Assembly (NCBI RefSeq): GCF_021347895.1 | Contig: NC_067116.1 | Location: 31,197,639-31,261,638 of the forward strand | Reading direction: 5' to 3' | Length of the DNA stretch: 64,000 nucleotides | From: Acanthochromis polyacanthus | Lineage: Eukaryota; Chordata; Actinopteri; Pomacentridae | Part shown: in pieces, positions 37,501 to 49,322 of the stretch | Position numbering within the stretch: the stretch's first letter is position 1 | Layout: each line of letters opens with the position of its first letter | Notes under the pieces: generated by a model | What the model was told of the DNA's origin: nothing | The model's database searches: none | The model's input: only the letters and a program-made list of their open reading frames with translations | Made by a program: the position numbers and the translations under genes

Positions 37501-40500
37501 GCTTGCAAGATTAGATACAGTCTCAGAAATGGTGATGCTGTAGACAGTATATTAAATTTTGGATAGCAGTCTGACTGTGTATGACACATCTGACTTTGCA
37601 GCAGTGTCTCCTTGACTGTACAATTACAATCACCAGCGCTGCAGTGCACAAAATTCAGTTGATAAATTTTCATGGAAAGTGGAGGAAAAGTCATTGTAAA
37701 GAAGTTATGATGTCTTCTAATCAGCGGAATAGTTTAAAATGTACTAAAATCAGTCCTGAGGATAAACCCATTTCTTCAAGCATCACCATCAAACCAAATT
37801 GTCAAGACTGATGTGCAGGGGATGGAGCCTTTTAGTTTTAATATTAAGGCCTAAATCGTTTTTTTATAATGACATTTTCAGAACCAACAGTACTGGTCTG
37901 TGAATGGCAATCACTGCTATGCATTTTAAACACAGGGCTTCATTTACCTACAGAGAAACGGGTCATCTTCTCTCTGCTTTATAAGTATATTTTATAGGCC
38001 TTTCTGTTGTCTGACCTGCTCCTTTTTTTGCTGTTATCGCAACACAATACTATTGACAGTGCCATGGGCATTTCTATAGCTTCCACAAACCGATTTACAT
38101 CATATTCCACACTCTGCTGCTGTTCTAACATCATGCACATGCTTAAATGCTGTTTCTTTCCACAGTATTTTCCAGTTGCTTCTTCCACTCATCCATATGC
38201 CATCTACAGTGCACTTCTTCATCTGTCACACAGAAGTCAAACTGTGCAGAAGCTCATGAAACTGAGTCACAGGAAAATCAAACACACTGGCAGGGACTTT
38301 ATGAAAAAGTTAGGAAGTCATTCGTATCTCGGCTGATATTTAAGAGAGCTCCAGGAGCCTGAGATATCATTCAGGGAGAAATATTCTGTGAGTGAAGAGA
38401 TGTTTTGAGAAGGCATGATGACAATGATCTTATTAAAAGATACTGTTTGGACAAAACCGAGTTGTTTTTGAGCTTGACCTTGCGTGGGATGCAGGAAAGA
38501 GAGAGCATGTTCTCTCAAAAAAAAAATCGAAAAACTCCCCTCACAACATTATTCTTCTGTGGAGCAGGGAAGATGCAGCTGTGCAGAAATGATGGTTCTG
38601 CCGTAATGTGATGAAAGACACAACAGCTGAAGCTAATACCTAAGCGTATATCTAACACATGGTCTGATTTGTTAATTTTGAATTAAATTGTGTTTGTTTC
38701 AGATATCATTGCGATTTATGGCGTAATATGTGAGAGATGTGTCAGTATTCACGCGACATTTTAAATTAGACCAGATGTATTTCTGAAGCTGCGTGTGGAG
38801 ATGGCCAGTGTTTCCTCACTGTCTCCTGTGTGAATGTTGTATTTGTGAATATCGTAACTTTTAATTAATTCTACCATCACCAACCGCTTTGACATCCTCT
38901 CATCATAACGTCTGCATGCTTGTTGTCACGTCGTCCTGTATTCTTCACAGCAAATGTGTGTGTAATACTGCTTACCACAGATAAGTGTTAGCAAATTAGA
39001 TACAGTAATCTTAACCATAGTATTAGACTCTTTTCTGGTTTCTTGAATATTTTGTGGAATATTTTGAATACTTTCCTGTAATAGAACGGGATTCCAGTAC
39101 AGTCCTTGTCAGGTTTTTTGTGGCAGCTAAATTGCTAGACAAGCATGCTAAAATGATTGTTCATCTGCTAATCAATCAGCTCTGTAACAACTAAGTAGGC
39201 TGGCTGAAGTTCACAATTTATCAAAGTCAGGCTCTCACTGCAGGCTTTTTGTGTCAATTTACCCCTTTTTCACCCCTTCTGACAATTAAATGAGAAATCT
39301 GGTCTGAGACCTTCGTCTGAACCGATGTCAAGCCCACATTATTTGGTAATGTGAGAGATTTACAGATCCACTCTGAAACCTCCCACGCTGCTCAGAGATT
39401 CCTTGGGCTAAAGTTAGAATTATGGATTGTTATAATTATAACAGAGCAGTGTATACTGTTAAAATCGCATCTCAAGTTCTTGCTGAAGAATAGACAAACT
39501 GCATCTCCCTAACGATTTTCTCATACAGCATCGATTAGCCTTCTGTTTTTGTTTTTCTCTCACTGAAAAGTTTTGGTTTTTTTGAGCATTGCAGCAAGTG
39601 GTTGCACTGCAGTTTACATCTGCTTCCCCAAAAGATCACGTGAGTTGTTCTCCTGCTCCCTCCGGCACAATAATCACAATAATATCCTATCCATTACCAT
39701 TACTTTCAAATCACCTAGTATATGAATATCTGAAATTTGAGATGAGAATAGTTGTTTCTCCTTATGTGTCTGATGTAAAATGATTTCAAAATCCAACTCC
39801 TGTGGTCCAAGCACGACAAACGATAAGCAGTAGATATATGGTAGGTCAGTGTTTATTGAAAACTAGCATGAGTTTTTCACGATGATTAGCAGAATCATAA
39901 TTCAACTATCTTAATGATTCTTTTGGATTCTGAATACACAACCTTATGTTTTTGTATTGACATGGTTGTGCTTTTTTCACTTTTGGATTGAAAATGCAAA
40001 ATGTATCGCTAAGAGGAATGCAAATGTAGATCATAAAATCTTTCCCACTATGACCTTTTGGGGCTCTGTAGAAAACTGAAATGCATCATCATAATTTCTG
40101 CTTTGCGAGATAAAACGGAGGCATCATACTTTCCCAGGAGTAATCTTTCTTCTTGCTTCATCAATGACTGTCAGTCCTAGTCTCAGGCAGGGAAGATTTT
40201 ATTCTTCATTTAGGGTATTGACATGTTACTGGGTTAATTTTCAGGTTATTGATGCATTTGAGGGGTGTTATCTAGGTTCTTGGTACTTCTGTGTATTAAT
40301 GTCCAGGCTATCAATACTTCAGTACATCAACATTGAATTTGACATCTCAAGGCTGAAAATTTCATCTTCCCTTTAATATTTTGCTGTTCAATTCGAAGAA
40401 AATAATGATGCTGCTGGTGAGACTAAAATAACTGAACTAGCCTCTGTTTTGACAAAGTCTTCCATGATGCAGCCATCATATAGACAAAAGATCTGACATT

Positions 40501-41689
40501 GTGCAAGAAATATTTCTGTCAGTTGTTAAATTAGATGAGCTGGTTACATGAATCTGTGTAAATGTGCTTTGCAAGGCTTCATATCCACCTCAATCTTTTC
40601 CAAGTGTGCGTGGCTCTGTGCTCTGATAGAAAAAGCTTTCAGCATATATCATAATGAGACCTACTTTCATTCCAGTCCCCATTTTTGTGTCGCTATTTTC
40701 AAATAGTGCGTTTGTATTTTTGAAACAAAGCTCCTCTCTGATGCTGCACTCAGGGCATCTGCGTGTGTGAGAGAGAATATGTGTGTCAGTCTCAGGGAGA
40801 GTGATAGCTAAAGAGAGAATGGAAATACAAAACAGCAAAAGCAATAACTGAGAATGGGCAGAAATGAGAGATGAGGGAGAGGATGAAGACGCAGCGGAGT
40901 CGACAGCAGGACTCTGGGTAATGAGAGTGCAGCATTAGTCATGAAGTGAACCGACAGAGAGAGCTTAAGGGGATGAAGGGAGGGAGATGGTGAAGACAGC
41001 GGGAGCTGAAGCCAGTACAGTGCAGACAGGAAGGAGCGCTACTTCTCACGCGTGGGAGTTCTATGCCTTTCTGTAGAAAATATCATATACTTTTCTCTTT
41101 CGGTTGATTGTGACATTCAAGAGCAGCAAATGCACATCACTCCAAACAAACCTTCTGTACTTGTTATGGCCTCGAGTAGTACTGCTGGTTGCACTGATAG
41201 GCACTGAATCAACATCAGTGTCTTTTAAAGTACAAGATTTCTTTCCCACTGCTTTCCTGTCTTTTGCTCGCGCTCTGTCTGCAATAACCAATCTCTCTGA
41301 AGTCTTTGTTTTTCCTCTGAGATGCCCTGCCTAAGGGCACTTTGACAGTAAAGGTGGGTAGTGTAGATAGAAGAGCTAAAGCTCTCTATGTGCTCTGGCA
41401 GAATGCATATTTATGTGCATGATGGGAACACTGACGATATGTACACAACCTTTGCAGTAATTGCAGGATCATCGTGCCTCTGCCAGTGCTGCTCTTCTCT
41501 TTCTGTTTGGGTCTGTTTAGCTGTATTTCGGGATTTTGTCGAATTATCCGCGGGTGTATTCAGATTGTGTCCTTGCATCTGTCTTTATAGACCGAGTCTT
41601 TCTTAATTTATGCATGATTTTTTTTTTGTTTGTTTTTTTCCATGACACAGTTTTGAAAAGATTTCTCTTTAGTGATTTAGGTCTTATGT
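34598..41689 (+). other. intron after the Ig1 domain, no exon or repeat recognised
   Basis: This is the start of a phase 1 intron that extends beyond the window. I found no second Ig-domain exon (no WFKD-like or CxAxGxP-like coding block) and no repeat that I can name. A purine-rich, relatively CpG-bearing patch lies at 40850-41050. Confidence 0.45.
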
Positions 41690-42090
41690 TTTGGCTGCAT
41701 GATATTGGACCAGAAATGATATTGTGATATTTTTCTTTTCTGCGGCATAATTTGCAATATGGAAAAATAAATTAAGACTTGAATAAATATTTTAACAAAA
41801 TCATCAGTGCACATTTGCATAGGAGTTAAAAATCATTTTAATAAAAATTAGAAAGAGCTGTTTGGACCTTTCTCGTCTGAGCGCTGGCAGAGGCATCCAA
41901 AATATTGTTTTTTTTTGCTTTGGATGGCATCCAGTTCTTGCTTTGCATTTTCCTTGCATCTTGAGTTTTTTGGTGCTAATTGAAATGGTCAAACAAGTTA
42001 GTTGTGATGCCTCATGAAGTGGCAAAGGCAGGATACTGTGAACACTCGTTTTTGTGTTTTGGTCGATGTGGAGTTTCTTTTTCATTGCTG
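41690..42090 (+). mobile_element. hAT relic, copy C of a three-copy family
   Basis: The left part reads GGCTGCATGATATTGGACC, GATATTGTGATATTTTTC and TTCTGCGGCATAATTTGC, typical of a hAT subterminal region. The segment at about 41975-42040 (TTGGTGCTAATTGAAATGG, TCAAACAAGTTAG, TGTGATGCCT) aligns with 60360-60410 of copy B. The right terminus is missing or unrecognisable. The 93-codon minus frame inside shows no intact transposase motif. Confidence 0.45.
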
Positions 42091-42201
42091 GGCTGTCTTG
42101 GCTGACACATCTCTACAAGGTTGTGTGGGCATCTGATACGGAGCCTGTGGGGTGGCAGACTGGGGTGATGGTCCCCATGGTCAAAAAGGGTGACTGGAGA
42201 G

Positions 42202-42310
42202 TGATAGATAGATAGACTGATTGATTGATTGATAGATACTTTATTAATTCCAAGGGAAATTCAAGTGTTCAGCAGCTTACATACAACAACATCAATAATA
42301 AAAAGGGAGG
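42202..42310 (-). repeat. GATA/GATT microsatellite with a retroposon-like tail
   Basis: (GATA) and (GATT) units at 42202-42236 run into ACTTTATTAATTCCAAGGGA, AATTCAAGTGTTCAGCAGC and TTACATACAACAACATC. This layout, with a tetranucleotide tract next to a TTTATT-GGAAATTCA motif, is a frequent fish repeat read from its 3' end. The class is not assigned. Confidence 0.5.
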
Positions 42311-44350
42311 TTAGTAACATTAACAATAAAGGTTAGTATATACTCTGAAAATGTTGCTGTACAATACTATATGAAAACAAAAAATATTCTATTTTTAAAA
42401 CCTGTAGGATGCTAAATGAAATTAAAATTCAATATACAGTATTTACACATTTCAAGGCACGGTGATTTAAAGTGAATTTAGCAATTTAAATTGAGAGCAT
42501 GTGTTCCAATTGTCTTCCTCTCTACTAGGGTATCACATTTCTCCTCCCTAATGTAAGTCATTGAACAAGACAATTTGCGTGTTGCATTTATTGACTTTTT
42601 TTACTTATGTTCGTTTAAGCATCAAAATTCCATCCTGTCTTTCTCTACATCCACCTGCTGCTGTTTGTCTTGTGACAACTGTCTGTGCCAGCAGCAGCAG
42701 CAGAATGACCTGCAGCTCCCCTACACAGCGATGTTGATGAGAGTCAATTAATCAGGATGAATAAATGTGACAGGACTTGCCCAACTTAGCTGCCTTTTAC
42801 CGCTGTTTAATGAAATGCATAACCGATGCCATACATCGTGTTTTCCTGTGTTAGACCTTTCCACTGGTTCTCACCTTCATCAGCGACAGTCATAACATCT
42901 TGTCTGGTCTTATTACGGTGAATACAGCTGATTTGGAAATGACTCAGTAAAGGAGGAACTGAAAGGAAATTTTAATTTGCAGTCACTCCAGCTACACTTT
43001 GAGGCCCCAGGGAGATTTAAATTGAACCAAAACAACAGACAACTGGTCAGACTGTAAACACATTTAGGATTCTTTGAGCAGGAGGCAAATATAAACATTA
43101 GGCGAAAGATGGTGCGGGGGTAATCAGCCATGTACCAAAATATACAACAGGAAAACAATGTTTTAATGTTTGCACTGCTGTAAATCAAAAAACTTGGTTA
43201 CTTTTATGATAAAATTGCCAACACAGCTGGTCTGAGGCTCTCACTTAGCATCTCAATATTGTAATTCACAAATAGATCAAATAGATTTCCTCTGATGGTC
43301 TAATTCTTTCTGCCAAGAAAAAAAAATCTGTCCTGTTAACTGGTTCTCATCTGATTGTCATTGTTGTAATTTCTAGATAATACACATACATAAATATGTT
43401 TCTTCCGAAAAGTCCTAACTTCAGATAAAATTACTGACCAACACAAAATGTTGCTAAATGTAAAGAAGTTTTTATTAACAGCAGTACAACAGATCAAACT
43501 GAACAATGTGCTAAACAAGAGCAGGAAACCTTTATTGATCAGGATCTGCAATGTGTGATTCCAGGCATACTAAAACCAGAGCCTGCCGGATTTACCGGCC
43601 AATTTAAGCCTATCACTAATATCTTAGCATTGCCATATATGTGGTCTGATATGACGGCTTTTTTGAAAGAACATAATAAAGAAAAAGAGGTTTGTTTGAA
43701 TTGAAAACAATCTCACTATTTAGTTTGTCCAGCAAAGTATATTCTGTAAAACTCTCCGCTGCACACGCAACACAAAGAGTGTCCATCACAATTCCACTGG
43801 TGCCGAGTAAATCAGTGTCTTTACCTCAAAACTAAAGTTAATAAGAACAACCCCCTCGTTTTCCCTGTCAATACAACTTCAGCATAAATCTACACCAGTG
43901 GTCTTTTGTAGCAGCTAGCTGGCTATATATTGTGAGAAAGGTCAGCATCAGAGCATCTCTTGATCCTGGAGCTTGACATATGATTTATAGTAATATGCCC
44001 ATCTTTTACTCTCCTGTGACAAACATTATTCCTCTCATGCTCATGTTCGTTTGCCATAATAAAGAGCTAACAAACTATGTAGCTATGTTCATAGCTTGTC
44101 AGTTGAGTGGAAGCTAATGTGTTAGTATTTCAGCCCATTCTCCCTGCCTGTTATAACATTAACAGGACTTTAATGAGTAGAGTAAAAACTCTGGTTTTCC
44201 ACCAAATGCATAAAAAGTTATCCCTGTTACTATTTTTGACTGTTATATAATATGAGCAAAAAATGCTTAAGATGCTGTTTGATGAACATAAATGAAAGAA
44301 AAAATGTTGTTTTTAAGTGTTACCTTACTAGTGACACAGACACACACGCC
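42311..44350. other. intronic sequence, nothing recognised
   Basis: No exon or nameable repeat is visible. The small minus-strand frames at 42913-43551 show no domain. Confidence 0.45.
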
Positions 44351-44361
44351 CCCCATTATAT

Positions 44362-44696
44362 CCATCCATCCATCCATTCTCTATACACCGCTTTATCCTC
44401 ACTAGGGTCGCGGGGGGTGCTGGAGCCTATCCCAGCTGACTCGGGCGAAGGCAGGGGACACCCTGGACAGGTCGCCAGTCTGTCGCAGGGCTACATATAC
44501 AGACAAACAATCAGACTCACACCTATGGACAATTTAGAGTAATCAATTAACCTCAGCATATTTTTGGACTGTGGGAGGAAGCCGGAGTACCCGGAGAAAA
44601 CCCACGCATGCACAGGGAGAACATGCAAACTCTATGCAGAAAGAGCCCAGCCCCAGGCCGGGATATGAACCGGGGATCTTCTTCGTGCAGGGCGCT
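44362..44696 (-). mobile_element. 5'-truncated LINE tail with 11 bp target-site duplication
   Basis: The 335 bp insert is flanked by identical CCCCATTATAT at 44351-44361 and 44697-44707. On the + strand it starts with an (ATCC) tract and continues CATTCTCTATACACCGCTTT, CGGGGGGTGCTGGAGCC, CGCCAGTCTGTCGCAGGG, GGGAGGAAGCCGGAGTACCC and AACATGCAAACTC, ending near CGGGGATCTTCTTC. Read on the minus strand it ends in ATGG repeats. Together these suggest the 3' tail of an RTE-type LINE copied in by target-primed reverse transcription. No coding part is retained. The family name is inferred; the duplication is seen directly. Confidence 0.75.
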
Positions 44697-44707
44697 CCCC
44701 ATTATAT

Positions 44708-46992
44708 GAATATCTGAATATTTTTCCTCGCTAACATCACCATCAACCCAAAAATAGCAGTATCAATTGGGTTTATGAAAGCAGTGATAAGTTCATGTGT
44801 CCATTCATGTGACTTGAACATTACCATTTAATTTTGTCATTGATAAAAAAAAGTAAAACATTTTCATCATAGTTCTGATTTTAAAATATTACTTTTAAAT
44901 TTAGTTTTACTGTCATTTTTCCATGGAAACGAACATAATACATATTTTCCGTCCTAGTTTTTGACATTTACAGTGTTGGATAAAACATGAGGCACTTGTG
45001 ATTCATTAAATGTGGTTCCACTCAGCTTCTATTCACACTTTCTACTTTTTCATCTGCTTTACGTAATGTTTGTCGTAGATCTGGGTTAGCAAAGGTTCAC
45101 ATGGACCCTCGAAATGAAATCCTAACTTTTTGACTGCCCTTGGAAATCCTTATGTTCCCTATTTGCCAATATGGGAGTTTTAGCATGGAATGGTACTTTA
45201 TGGGTCAGATGTCGAGGCCTCTGGGTAAAACTGTGCTCCATTAGCCAGTGAATATCAGTTTATTCACTATGGGGACTAAACTCTGCCTCGAAAAACAGTT
45301 GAATAACATCTCCTGTGACTCAGAAAGACATTTATCTATTCTGACAAATATCCTAGATGATGTCATTGGTTTCCTCTGATTATATCAGTTGGGCCAAATC
45401 TGTTTGAAACCTAACATCTGGTAGAGAATATCTGACAAATATATATGCTACCGAGTTGCATTATAGGAGACAGAAAATCCATTGATATTGAAAACATTTG
45501 GAAGGTGTCGTAGTTAAAGTTTTTCGCTTCAGTGTGACTTTTAAATTTTCAGGTGCCGCATCTTGAGGTGTTAAAATGTTGAGAACCATCGAGAAACTGA
45601 AGTTGTTTACATGTTGTTGAGAGCACGGGGAGTTAATATGTGTTGATGTTACCCATGAAATCACCAGTGTAATTTATGCACCTGAATAATGAGCTCACAC
45701 AGCTGGCACTATCAGCTGTGACATTTGACACCTCCACTTGCCCCTGATGAGTGTGGAATAGAAGTCAGGATATCACACCCGCTGCTGCTTATTTTTTGTT
45801 GAACTTTCATGAACATGCAATGCAAAATTAGTAATGAAATAAGAGTGCATCTTTTGTCACCTTACCATTATTTTACGCTCTTCCCAAACCCTAAAATAAG
45901 TGTAGAGCAGGTTTTTACCTTCACCTGCCAGCCGCCGTTTTAATGGTGACGTAGAGATGTGCAGGTTTGTTTCTTACTGCAGTACTGAGTGATAGTCCAG
46001 CACTCAGGTAACTGGGTTGTCCTTCACTGAGCTACAGCGTGACTGAGAAGTGTGACATGGTCTGTGCTGTCTGGTCCAGGATGATAAAAGCTCCATCAGT
46101 GGCTGTTTAAGCGATCCAGAGCACTGCAGCATGGCTGTCTGCTGCTCTCTGTAGATCCTGCTGCATTTGTATCTGGACCGCACATACACAGATCTCAATT
46201 TCAACTGCTGCCTTCTGGCTTCCAGAAAATGTCTCCCAAAGTTAGAGTTTGACATTACCAACTGTTTTTTGTCCGAATTTGCCTTTTCAGGGCTTTGGTG
46301 CTGTGATAAAAATCACTAAGAGTCGAGAAGAAAAAGCGGATGAAAATTTGACATGAACAGCCCATGGTGCGTGCTCACAACGTCCCTGCTGTGTGCTCTA
46401 ACAACATTAGACTGCTTAACATCTTCAGTGGTGGAGCTTATCAGCCATGCATTAAAGCTTTTTGCTAACAGAGCAGTTAACCATTAATGGGGAATCAATC
46501 ATGAAGCCAGTGTCGCGAGCCAACCAGCATGCCTGTCACAACTTCAAACGCTGTAAGGGAATTAAAATGGTGTAAAATGAGGGAGGCAAATCTCTGGGTT
46601 GGAATTACTCTGCAGTGGAGCAGAACAGCCTAAAAGGTCTTTTACTTCCCGGGCTGCGTGGAGATGGTGGTTACTGTACCAGCATCACAATGACTGTACA
46701 GAGCTGTGGAAGTGACCTGTGGCCCTGCAGTGCTGGAAGTTAGAGGGAGACAGCAGGGGTCCTGACCTGACCCCGGCTGAGGGGCCCTTGCAGTGTTTAG
46801 GTCATGTGTTGGCTTTACACACCTGTTTCCGGAGGAAGACGTGACCTAACGACCATATCTGTCACTTTCACTGTGAGTCAGATGCTCCTGTGCATGCTTT
46901 CACACTGCAGCCTTTTGTTATTGAGAATGTGGTGCAACAAATGTTAGTGAGGTTACTCCTTACAAATATAGCAGCGATCACATGAGGTTGTA
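44708..46992. other. intronic sequence, nothing recognised
   Basis: I see no exon, RNA gene or nameable repeat. The minus-strand frames at 45461 and 46004 show no domain. Confidence 0.45.
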
Positions 46993-47291
46993 CAGTTAAG
47001 CCTAAAATTATTCATATCTAGGAATTTGAAGTGAACTTTTGACTAAAAGGTTTCCTCGAGCTGGAAGTGACATAAACAACTGACAAAAGACAGTACGACA
47101 TTGTGTCACAGATGTTAAATATTTTTACTGTTTCTTTGCTGTATTTTTTGTGTTGTTTTTTTTTTTTGATATTTTTACTAAAACATCATGTCTGAAATTA
47201 TTCATAAACTTGAAATTGTTGCAAGTTTTTTTTTTTTAAAGTACTTCCCACTTCAAATACTCCCGGTCATTTTTTTCGTCATCTTTTTAAC

Positions 47292-47860
47292 TTTATTTTA
47301 TTTAACCTTTATTTAACCAGGTGATTGAGATTAAGAACCTCTTTTTAAGGGAGTCCTGGTCAAGATAGGCCACAGCAAGTACAAAGCACAGTTATAAAAT
47401 TACACAGTTACAACAGAATTCAAATACGGAAAAATATATATATAAATATATAATGATAATTAAATTTACAAGCAAGTTGTAAACAAAGTGCATGTTGTGG
47501 AAATGGCCACAAGAGCTTGCAGTTTAGATTTAAAGGCACTCAGTTAATGTCCAGTCTTTCTGCAACTAAAGGTGCAGAATAAACAAAAGCCTTTTTACCC
47601 AGTTCAATACAAATATATGGAACTGAAAGCAACAGATGGGAGTGGAGATCAGACCTTTTCTGAGCTGCTAAGGAACAAATGTAGGTAGGCAGTAGTCCAA
47701 GTATGGCTTTATATATGAAAATATACCAATGATGGATCCTTCTGGTGGCTAAAGCTGGCCATTCTACTCAAGAATATAACTTGCAGTGGTGCGTTGACAT
47801 TTTACAGTTCATAATAAACCTTAAAGAACCGTGATAGACAGCGTCAACCATTCAATCTAC
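47292..47860 (-). pseudogene. LINE 3' fragment (reverse-transcriptase C-terminus and 3' UTR), minus strand
   Basis: On the minus strand from about 47850, one frame reads DAVYHGSLRFIMNCKMSTHH, then a stop, then WPALATRRIHHWYIFIYKAI, LGLLPTYICSL and ELGKKAFVYSAP. This is the conserved C-terminal region of a fish non-LTR retrotransposon protein. It is followed by an A/T-rich 3' UTR and a tail reading ACCTGGTTAAATAAAGG at 47310-47325. One in-frame stop is visible in the coding part. The copy is 5'-truncated and inserted between the left terminal repeat and the transposase of the host Tc1 relic. The clade is not assigned with confidence. Confidence 0.75.
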
Positions 47861-48039
47861 AGCCATATCAACAATGCATTCTACAGTATTTTAATACACG
47901 ATAAACTGAGTACAGCTGAGCAGTAGTTCCTAAGTCACCTATTAATCCATTGCAAATCATTGCTAAAGCTGAAGAGCTTTGTGAGTTTGCTTTTATTGTC
48001 CATCACTGAGAGAGAATTATGTATTGTGGCTGCTCACAA

Positions 48040-49190
48040 CATGGGAAATGGCTATAAAGACATACTCAAGTGTTTCTCATTTCAGTTGCTACAGTGCTGA
48101 GCATAATTGAAAAGTACACAGGGTTTCACATTAGGAACAACCTCGATGGCTGTGGTACTAAGACAAATCCAAAGATCACAGCCAAGGCCATCCTGATGAA
48201 TCTAGCAGTTCTGAACATCTCAAAACAGTCAATCCGACAGATGCTGAATGAGGCTCATCAACATGGACAAGAAGACGACAAAAGTTCATCAAGCTTTTGC
48301 AAATGCTCACCAAGACAAAGAAGAAAGCTTCTGGTCATCAGTTTTGTGGTTGGATGAGTCAAAAATTAATTTGTTTGGTGAAACAACGGACAAGCAGGAA
48401 CACCATCCCCAAGGTCAGCCATGGTGGTGGGAATGTGATGCTTTGGTGGTGTTTTTCAGCTGAAAGCCAGACAACCATGTTAAAGTTGCGAGTTTCTTGA
48501 GAGAACAGGACTATGGTAGCCTAGCCGTGCTGGGCAACCTACGGCAACGAATTTAATTCTCTGCCAGGGTGGGTCTAGTTACCCTCGGTAAGCCTCGAGG
48601 TTGGATGCTCCTAAAACTGGCCGACGAATCACCAGAAAGTGTAGAGTCAGAAGGTCGTAACTAAGTGACGACAGAGGTGTGACGATTCTGACAGAAACAA
48701 CCGGAAACAACTAGCCTAGCGGCGCTAGACACAAATTAAATTCTCTGCCAGGGTCGACAACAAAAATGACAACAGTCGTTGAGCTCCATTAGCACCGACT
48801 TTGAATAATCTTTCTGTTAACATGTCTGTAATATACTTTAGCTTCACCCATTGACTGTATAAATAAGGCTTCTCCTAACTCCCACATCCTCTGATTTCCG
48901 GCGCTCTGGGAACTACGTCAGCCTATACGTTGCACTGATTGGTTGTATACCTACCCAATTGCTGCAGAGTGATTTGAAAGACAACCTTTTAGCCCGCCTC
49001 CCTCCCTGTCGAGAGTTCCTAGACCCTTGTGTCTTCAGAGCTGGGTCTAGTGCGGCTAGGCTAGGACCATGGTAGAATTCTGGATGAATACATCAGATAG
49101 TTTGCAGAATAACTTGGCCTTGGGCAGCATTGGACATTCCAACAAGACAGTGTTATGAAACATAAAGTGGTCGAGAAAAGGTTAGTTAAC
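48040..49190 (+). pseudogene. decayed Tc1-like transposase, interrupted
   Basis: Fragments in shifting frames can be read in order. They are a helix-turn-helix remnant (VAAHNMGNGYKDI), a segment with KTNPKITAKAILMNLAV and NISKQSIRQMLNEA, then ANAHQDKEESFW with LDESKINLFG (first catalytic aspartate region). After the insert come DEYIR and GLGQHWTFQQDSVMKH, the second catalytic aspartate region. At least two frameshifts separate the pieces around 48250-48480, and the 547 bp insert at 48517-49063 splits the catalytic domain. The third acidic residue was not located. It cannot encode an active enzyme. Confidence 0.65.
48517..49063 (+). mobile_element. 547 bp TIR element with apparent 9 bp target duplication, class unknown
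   Basis: The left end is TAGCCTAGCCG. The reverse complement of the right end is TAGCCTAGCCGCACTAGACC, so 11 bp match perfectly at the tips. GGACTATGG (48508-48516) and GGACCATGG (49064-49072) flank it. Deleting the insert and one duplicate restores the Tc1 transposase reading GGACCATGGTAGAATTCTGG. A second start-like copy, TAGCCTAGCGGCGCTAGAC, lies inside at 48712, and both are followed by TTAATTCTCTGCCAGGGT or a close variant. An inverted pair GTCAGAAGGTCGT / ACGATTCTGAC lies at 48646-48692. No ORF is present. The 8-9 bp duplication would suit a hAT- or Mutator-like element; the class is open. Confidence 0.65.
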
Positions 49191-49322
49191 ATCTCTGAAG
49201 CAATGTTGTGCTGTCATTTCTCACTTTTTATGCCATTTCCAACCAGAACAATTTTATTGTCCCAATAAAAACTGCCTATAAATCAAAATTGACATTGGCA
49301 TAAATTATTTGAGACTTAACTG

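Larger units (their letters stand above)
46993..49322 (+). mobile_element. Tc1-like transposon relic containing two later insertions
   Basis: The left end CAGTTAAGCCTAAAATTATT and the reverse complement of the right end, CAGTTAAGTCTCAAATAATT, agree at 17 of 20 positions. TA flanks both ends (46991-46992 and 49323-49324), the Tc1/mariner target. A second copy of the end motif near 47191-47210 (CTGAAATTATTCATAAACTT) suggests an inverted/direct repeat layout. The 2330 bp length is inflated by a minus-strand LINE fragment (about 47292-47860) and a TIR element (48517-49063). Removing both leaves roughly 1.2 kb, close to a small Tc1 element. Confidence 0.75.
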
